Below are positions 52,470-56,099 of a stretch of DNA of 56,099 bases, piece after piece. The stretch is from an uncultured Collinsella sp. (lineage in GTDB: Bacteria; Actinomycetota; Coriobacteriia; Coriobacteriales; Coriobacteriaceae): positions 1-56,099 of the forward strand of contig UQNC01000008.1 of NCBI GenBank assembly GCA_900542175.1, read 5' to 3'. How positions within the stretch are numbered: the first letter of the stretch is position 1; each line of letters opens with the position of its first letter. Both the position numbers and the translations under genes were made by a program. The notes under the pieces are model-generated. The model saw nothing but the letters and a program-made list of their open reading frames with translations, made no database searches and was not told the origin of the DNA.

Positions 52470-53093
52470 GTGAACAGGCAGCAGAGCAGATACTTTACGA
52501 CGGCGCAGCTTATGGACGAGGCTTTGCTCGACTTGCTGCAGAACAAGGGCGCGGAGTTCATAACCGTTAAGGAGATTTGCAAGAAGGCCGGGGTGGGGCG
52601 CTCTACGTTCTACCTTCACTACCAGGGTGTCCCTGACCTCGTGAAGGAGTGTTCGGAGCATGTGAACACTAAGTTCTTCGAGCGCTTTGAACAAAGCGCC
52701 GCAGACACGATCGGGGCTATCCGTACGGCTCCCCTCGACGAGCTCGTTTTCGTAACCGACGAGTATCTGAGGCCCTACCTCGAGTTCGTCCAAGACAACT
52801 GCTCCATCTATCGCGCGATGCTCGCAAACGGGCATACGCTGCAAGCTCAGGAGCGATTCGAGGCCCTAGCGAAGCACATCATCGACCCAGTGTTGGAGCG
52901 CTTTGGCTATCCCAGCGAGCAGCGGGCCTTTGTCATCAGTTTTTATGTGCATGGGCTCTCTGCCGTGGTACAGGACTGGATTCGGAGCGGCTGCGAAACG
53001 CCTATCGATGAGATGGCGCGCATTATCAAAACCTGCGTGCACCCGAACGGCACGAACCGACGTCTTGCCAACGCTAAAGAGAGGCGCGAATGA
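52470..53093 (+). CDS. TetR-family transcriptional regulator
   Basis: 207 residues. N-terminal helix-turn-helix FITVKEICKKAGVGRSTFYLHY is diagnostic; the C-terminal domain (residues ~80-190) is all helical and resembles TetR_C regulators without a defined ligand. GTG 52470 with GGAGAGGCAGG upstream. It probably represses itself and the two-helix membrane protein gene in front. Confidence 0.92.
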   Translation: MNRQQSRYFTTAQLMDEALLDLLQNKGAEFITVKEICKKAGVGRSTFYLHYQGVPDLVKECSEHVNTKFFERFEQSAADTIGAIRTAPLDELVFVTDEYLRPYLEFVQDNCSIYRAMLANGHTLQAQERFEALAKHIIDPVLERFGYPSEQRAFVISFYVHGLSAVVQDWIRSGCETPIDEMARIIKTCVHPNGTNRRLANAKERRE

Positions 53094-53364
53094 AACGATG
53101 TGACGGCGACGCCCCCTAGGCGCCAAGAGCGCGGGCCGCGCATCCGCCTTGAGAATACTGCGGAAGGAACGGAAAATGAAAGAGGGAATCTACCTTGGTA
53201 AAGGGCATGTATCCCTTTCCGCTGCTCGCGCGGGGCGGCTCCAGCCGTGCCGGGATCTCCAGCGCGGCCTCGAAGCCGTTTGCGGCGAGAACCAAGGAGG
53301 AGGGTTTCCCGTGATGGCGATAGGACGGAGGGGTTTCTGTAGGCGTGTAACCAGTAGGAGCTAC
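53094..53364. other. Intergenic zone, probable gene debris
   Basis: 271 nt. One frame reads LVKGMYPFPLLARGGSSRAG onward to a TGA near 53303, preceded by a GGAAGGAACGG site and ATG 53176 in another frame. This may be a frameshifted remnant of a small gene; not strong enough to call. Confidence 0.3.
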
Positions 53365-53715
53365 TTATCGAAGCCCGCCGCCGCGGAGCTGCTCCTTGTA
53401 GTTCTCGCCCCAAGCTCTCATTGCGTCAAGAACGGGTCTGAGTGTCTGTCCCAGGTCGGTGAGCGAGTACTCCACCCGTGGGGGCACCTCTGCGAACGCT
53501 TCACGATGAACGAGCCCCGTTTCCTCCATGGTTCGTAGGTTGCTGGTCAGAACTTTCTGCGAAATCTTGCCGATCGAGCGTTGCAGCTCCTTAAAGCGCA
53601 TTGTGCCTTTGAGCGAGAGTTCGCGCAGGATGAGCACCTGCCACTTGTTGCCGATGAGCAAAAGCGTTGTCTCCACTGGGCAGGCAGGCAGGTTCTCCAA
53701 AGTCGGTGTTGTCAT
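53365..53715 (-). CDS. HxlR-family transcriptional regulator
   Basis: 116 residues, one winged helix-turn-helix: conserved CPVETTLLLIGNKWQVLILR at the N-terminus with the redox-type Cys, MRFKELQRSIGKISQKVL recognition part and RVEYSLTDLG wing. HxlR proteins often sense electrophiles or oxidants through that Cys. ATG 53715 is preferred (GGAGG 11 nt upstream). It is divergent from the NAD(P)-binding protein gene at 53877, its likely target. Confidence 0.92.
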   Translation of the reverse strand: MTTPTLENLPACPVETTLLLIGNKWQVLILRELSLKGTMRFKELQRSIGKISQKVLTSNLRTMEETGLVHREAFAEVPPRVEYSLTDLGQTLRPVLDAMRAWGENYKEQLRGGGLR

Positions 53716-53770
53716 ATTCGTGAAACCTCCGTCTGCAATCATGCACGTCATTTACATTAGTTTCCTTTTG

Positions 53771-53797
53771 GTGCTTACAGCACTTTTATGTGCCTAC
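53771..53797. promoter_or_regulatory. Candidate HxlR binding repeats
   Basis: GTGCTTAC (53771) and GTGCCTAC (53790) lie 19 nt apart, two helical turns, with GTGCT-TAC-AGCAC as an inverted repeat. A -10-like TATATA follows near 53806, so a regulator here could control both divergent genes. Confidence 0.5.
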
Positions 53798-53876
53798 TTT
53801 CCATTATATACCTTTGACGCGTATCGTATGAGCTGCAAGGAAAGCGGCGGCGAGTGCCGCAGGTCGAAAGGAAAGT

Positions 53877-54515
53877 ATGATGACCAAGAAAATCGCAGTT
53901 GTAGCAGCGAACGGCAGGGCCGGCAGCCTCATCGTTGAGGAGGCCGTGCGTCGCGGATTCGACGTGACCGCCATCGTACGCGGCGAGAATAGGACCGCCG
54001 CTCAGAACTCCGTCATCAAGGACGCACTCGAGCTCACGACGGAAGACCTCGAAGGATTCGATGCCGTGGTGGACGCCGTGGGTGGCTGGACGCCCGAAAC
54101 CATCCCCGGTATCACCGACGCGGGCATCCACTTGGCTGATGTGCTGGTTGGCACCGATGTGCGCCTGCTCATCGTGGGTGGCGCGGGCTCGCTGTTCGTC
54201 AACCCTGAGCATACGGTCACCGTCGATATGGGCCCGAACTTCCCCGATGACTGGAAGCCGCTGTCCGCCGCGGCCGGCAAAGTCCTTGCTCACCTTCGCG
54301 AAACGGACGGCCTCAAGTGGACCTTCATTTCCCCTGCTGCTGACTTCCGGGCCGACGGCGAGCGCACCGGTGAGTATATCTTGGCGGGCGAGGAGTTCAC
54401 GCTCAACAGCCGCGGCGAGTCAACGCTCTCGTACGCTGACTATGCGATTGCCATGGTCGATGAGATCGAGTCCGGTAACCACGTCGCCCAGCGCATCTCG
54501 GTTGTGAGCAAGTAG
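53877..54515 (+). CDS. NAD(P)-binding Rossmann protein, NmrA/SDR-like
   Basis: 212 residues. VVAANGRAGSLIVEEAVRRG is the dinucleotide loop of atypical SDRs (NmrA, azoreductase-like); LIVGGAGSLF and WTFISPAADF are typical later strands, and SYADYAIAMVDEIE the C-terminal helix. Such proteins under HxlR control usually handle quinones or other electrophiles. AAAGGAAAGT precedes ATG 53877 (ATG 53880 is possible). Followed by a terminator. Confidence 0.88.
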   Translation: MMTKKIAVVAANGRAGSLIVEEAVRRGFDVTAIVRGENRTAAQNSVIKDALELTTEDLEGFDAVVDAVGGWTPETIPGITDAGIHLADVLVGTDVRLLIVGGAGSLFVNPEHTVTVDMGPNFPDDWKPLSAAAGKVLAHLRETDGLKWTFISPAADFRADGERTGEYILAGEEFTLNSRGESTLSYADYAIAMVDEIESGNHVAQRISVVSK

Positions 54516-54535
54516 CTTTATGCCGTTTGGGAAAT

Positions 54536-54568
54536 GGGAGGGTCGATGCCAGCCGCGTCGACCCTCCC
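54536..54568 (+). terminator. Terminator of the NmrA-like gene
   Basis: Perfect 11-bp stem GGGAGGGTCGA / TCGACCCTCCC with an 11-nt loop, followed by GTTGCG. May also serve the convergent merR-type gene. Confidence 0.75.
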
Positions 54569-54652
54569 GTTGCGTACCGGGGCAACCAGTCTTGTTGCCT
54601 AAGTTGTGACATCTTAAACAATGGTTGAGTTTCAGAAGGGACGTTTTTGGCA

Positions 54653-55093
54653 CTATCGAGCGTGAGCGTTTTCGTAGGCCTCTTTGATGTCTTCTGGCAA
54701 GCCGTCGGGAATCAGTGCCTTCAGCTCAGCCTCGTTGTTGCTCTGATTCAGCTGCTCGTAGTACCAGCATTTGTACTTCAGCATGTCCAGCGCGCGGTTC
54801 ATGTTCGCGATCTCTAGCTCCATGTGGGCCTTCCGCTCCTCGAACATGGCCTTGCGTTTGGGGTATGTCGATGGACCCTCCGCGCACCATTCCATGAACA
54901 GCCGAATGTCCTTGATCTCCATTCCCGCTTTCTTGAGGCATTCGATGACCCGAAGCGCCTCGAGTTCCGTATCGCCGAATTGCCGAATGCCGGACGTCCG
55001 CTCCAATGCCGGGAACAATCCCTGCTTGTCGTAATAGCGCAGCGTTGAGGCGGGCAAGCCGAACATCTCCGACACCTGTCCGATTGTGTACAT
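54653..55093 (-). CDS. MerR-family transcriptional regulator
   Basis: 146 residues. MYTIGQVSEMFGLPASTLRYYDKQGLFPAL is the MerR winged helix; a long dimerisation helix (~75-115) follows. The three cysteines (CLKK, WCAE, KCWYY) lie in the first and last thirds, not as a metal pocket of MerR itself, so it is nearer to the CueR-unlike, small-molecule MerR group. Divergent from the decarboxylase-cupin gene, whose promoter carries its probable operator. Confidence 0.93.
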   Translation of the reverse strand: MYTIGQVSEMFGLPASTLRYYDKQGLFPALERTSGIRQFGDTELEALRVIECLKKAGMEIKDIRLFMEWCAEGPSTYPKRKAMFEERKAHMELEIANMNRALDMLKYKCWYYEQLNQSNNEAELKALIPDGLPEDIKEAYENAHAR

Positions 55094-55124
55094 GGCTCCT
55101 CCGAATCAATCTCGAATTCATTCC

Positions 55125-55152
55125 TTGACCTAAAGTCAGGTTTAGGTATTAC
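55125..55152 (+). promoter_or_regulatory. MerR-type promoter/operator
   Basis: -35 TTGACC (55125-55130) and -10-like TATTAC (55147-55152). Between and overlapping them lies the inverted repeat ACCTAAA-GTCAGG-TTTAGGT (55128-55147), the geometry MerR proteins use to activate by twisting DNA. Confidence 0.75.
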
Positions 55153-55245
55153 CTTCATTCTCGTCATTAGAACAGGGATTGCAAAGGGTGTTCCGTAATG
55201 CGGAAACAGATTTGCACCTAAACCATCGACAGGGGGAGATCGATC

Positions 55246-56010
55246 ATGGCAATTAGACAGACGGCAGGCAGAGATGCCCTAGGGGACTTTGCCCCCAAAT
55301 TCGCACAGCTCAATGATGATGTGCTGTTTGGCGAGGTGTGGAGCCGAGAGGGCGAGCTTTCCCTTCGAGACCGCAGCGTGGTGACGGTGGTGGCGCTGAT
55401 GGCGCAGGGACTGACGGATTCCTCGTTCCAATACCATCTGATGTCCGCAAAGAATAACGGTGTAACCAGGGCGGAGATAGCGGAAATCCTTACCCACGCC
55501 GCGTTTTACGCGGGGTGGCCCAAGGCATGGGCGGCCTTCCGCATGGCAAAGGAGGTCTGGGCGGATGACGATGCCGCTGATGCAAAAGCCGAGCACCAAA
55601 ACGAGATGGCCTTTCCCATCGGTGCCCCCAACGACGCATTCGCGAAGTACTTTATCGGGCAAAGCTACCTCGCGCCTCTATCAACCGAGCAGGTTGGCGT
55701 CTACAACGTGACGTTCGAGCCCGGCTGCCGCAACAACTGGCACGTGCACCACGCCAAAAACGGCGGCGGACAGATTCTCATCTGCGTGGCTGGTCGAGGG
55801 TTTTACCAGGAATGGGGTAAGCCGGCGCAGAAACTGCACCCTGGCGACGTGGTCAACATTGCCCCAGGGGTGAAGCACTGGCACGGAGCCGCGCCCGACA
55901 GCTGGTTCTCCCATCTGGCGCTGGAGGTTCCAGGCGAGGAGATCTCCAACGAGTGGTTGGAGCCTGTGAACGACGAGGAATATCTCAAAGCAACTAACAA
56001 GGAAGCATAA
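55246..56010 (+). CDS. Carboxymuconolactone decarboxylase-cupin fusion protein
   Basis: 254 residues. Residues ~25-110 form a carboxymuconolactone decarboxylase/AhpD-like domain (LRDRSVVTVVALMAQG, EIAEILTHAAFYAGWPKAW); it lacks the CxxC pair of AhpD peroxidases. Residues ~145-235 form a cupin with metal ligands in NNWHVHHA and a later GVKHWHGA. The fusion is common in gut bacteria and often sits next to MerR or flavodoxin genes; probably a detoxification or aromatic-acid enzyme. GGGGGAGA precedes ATG 55246. Confidence 0.92.
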   Translation: MAIRQTAGRDALGDFAPKFAQLNDDVLFGEVWSREGELSLRDRSVVTVVALMAQGLTDSSFQYHLMSAKNNGVTRAEIAEILTHAAFYAGWPKAWAAFRMAKEVWADDDAADAKAEHQNEMAFPIGAPNDAFAKYFIGQSYLAPLSTEQVGVYNVTFEPGCRNNWHVHHAKNGGGQILICVAGRGFYQEWGKPAQKLHPGDVVNIAPGVKHWHGAAPDSWFSHLALEVPGEEISNEWLEPVNDEEYLKATNKEA

Positions 56011-56021
56011 ACCTCGTCGCA

Positions 56022-56099
56022 CTACTCGTCGCCTTGCTGTGCCACCGAGAGCAGGGCGCCCAAATCGGCTTGGATCGCCCCTGCCTTGCTTCCAAGCTG
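56022..56099 (-). CDS. C-terminal end of a gene cut by the window edge
   Basis: On the minus strand the frame is open from the window end to TAG at 56022, encoding 25 residues that end in ALLSVAQQGDE. The composition looks coding, and the position (convergent, 12 nt from the previous stop) fits a gene. Too little remains to identify it. Confidence 0.4.
   Translation of the reverse strand, partial: QLGSKAGAIQADLGALLSVAQQGDE

Noticed and set aside
53149..53538. Plus-strand 129-codon frame running into the HxlR gene
   Set aside because: Its second half is antisense to the HxlR gene; only the first part may be remnant debris.

Overview
The window is GC-rich bacterial chromosome. Gene content, gene style and unusual domain arrangements (a fused MurT-GatD, a GatB with an internal insertion, a methionine synthase with a separate activation protein) point to a gut actinobacterium of the class Coriobacteriia, most likely Collinsella or a close relative. 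That placement is inferred from protein character and was not searched. About 47 kb looks like core genome; the last 9 kb is accessory.

Layout. 1-2815: the end of gatA and all of gatB (tRNA amidotransferase), followed by palindromic and direct repeats. 3167-7867: an AraC-type regulator divergent from a pair of half ABC transporters. 7899-10402: a promoter and palindromic operator ahead of a small membrane protein and a P1B metal ATPase. 10477-11411: an antitoxin/PIN toxin pair with its own promoter and operator. 12144-13004: tmRNA, then a repeat-rich zone ending in four tandem 46-bp palindromes. 13092-17999: patatin-like hydrolase, ribosomal proteins L13 and S9, GlmM, a PTS IIA protein and NagB. 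18448-21447: a very large ATPase-type regulator. 21517-24553: YhbY, a methyltransferase, a second palindromic repeat and a UPF0210 protein. 24662-28890: the metF, activation protein, metH operon. 29317-31404: type III glutamine synthetase. 31523-32118: inverted-repeat element, tRNA-derived repeats and tRNA-Glu. 32219-36561: MurT-GatD fusion with two paralogous repeat-type proteins. 37062-43673: Fe-alcohol dehydrogenase, two GldA paralogs, a four-cluster ferredoxin-like protein and YchF. 44149-47270: XRE regulator, asparaginase and guaA.

Accessory end. The last codons of guaA (17 bp) are repeated exactly 2.56 kb downstream, marking a small element of three methyltransferase genes and a possible microprotein inserted at the 3' end of guaA. 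Beyond it lie a ToxN/AbiQ-like protein, a nonsense-mutated GyrI-like gene, other gene remnants, TetR, HxlR and MerR regulators with their likely target genes, and a cut gene at the window end.

The strongest undescribed signals are non-coding. (1) Two ~140-bp palindromes lie just behind stop codons; they share a core, but each has its own perfectly matched arms. (2) The same arrangement follows both tmRNA and tRNA-Glu: RNA 3' end, terminator, inverted T-arm copy, GC-rich hairpin block, truncated direct copy of the RNA 3' end. (3) The four-unit palindrome array behind tmRNA. (4) The guaA-targeted methyltransferase element.
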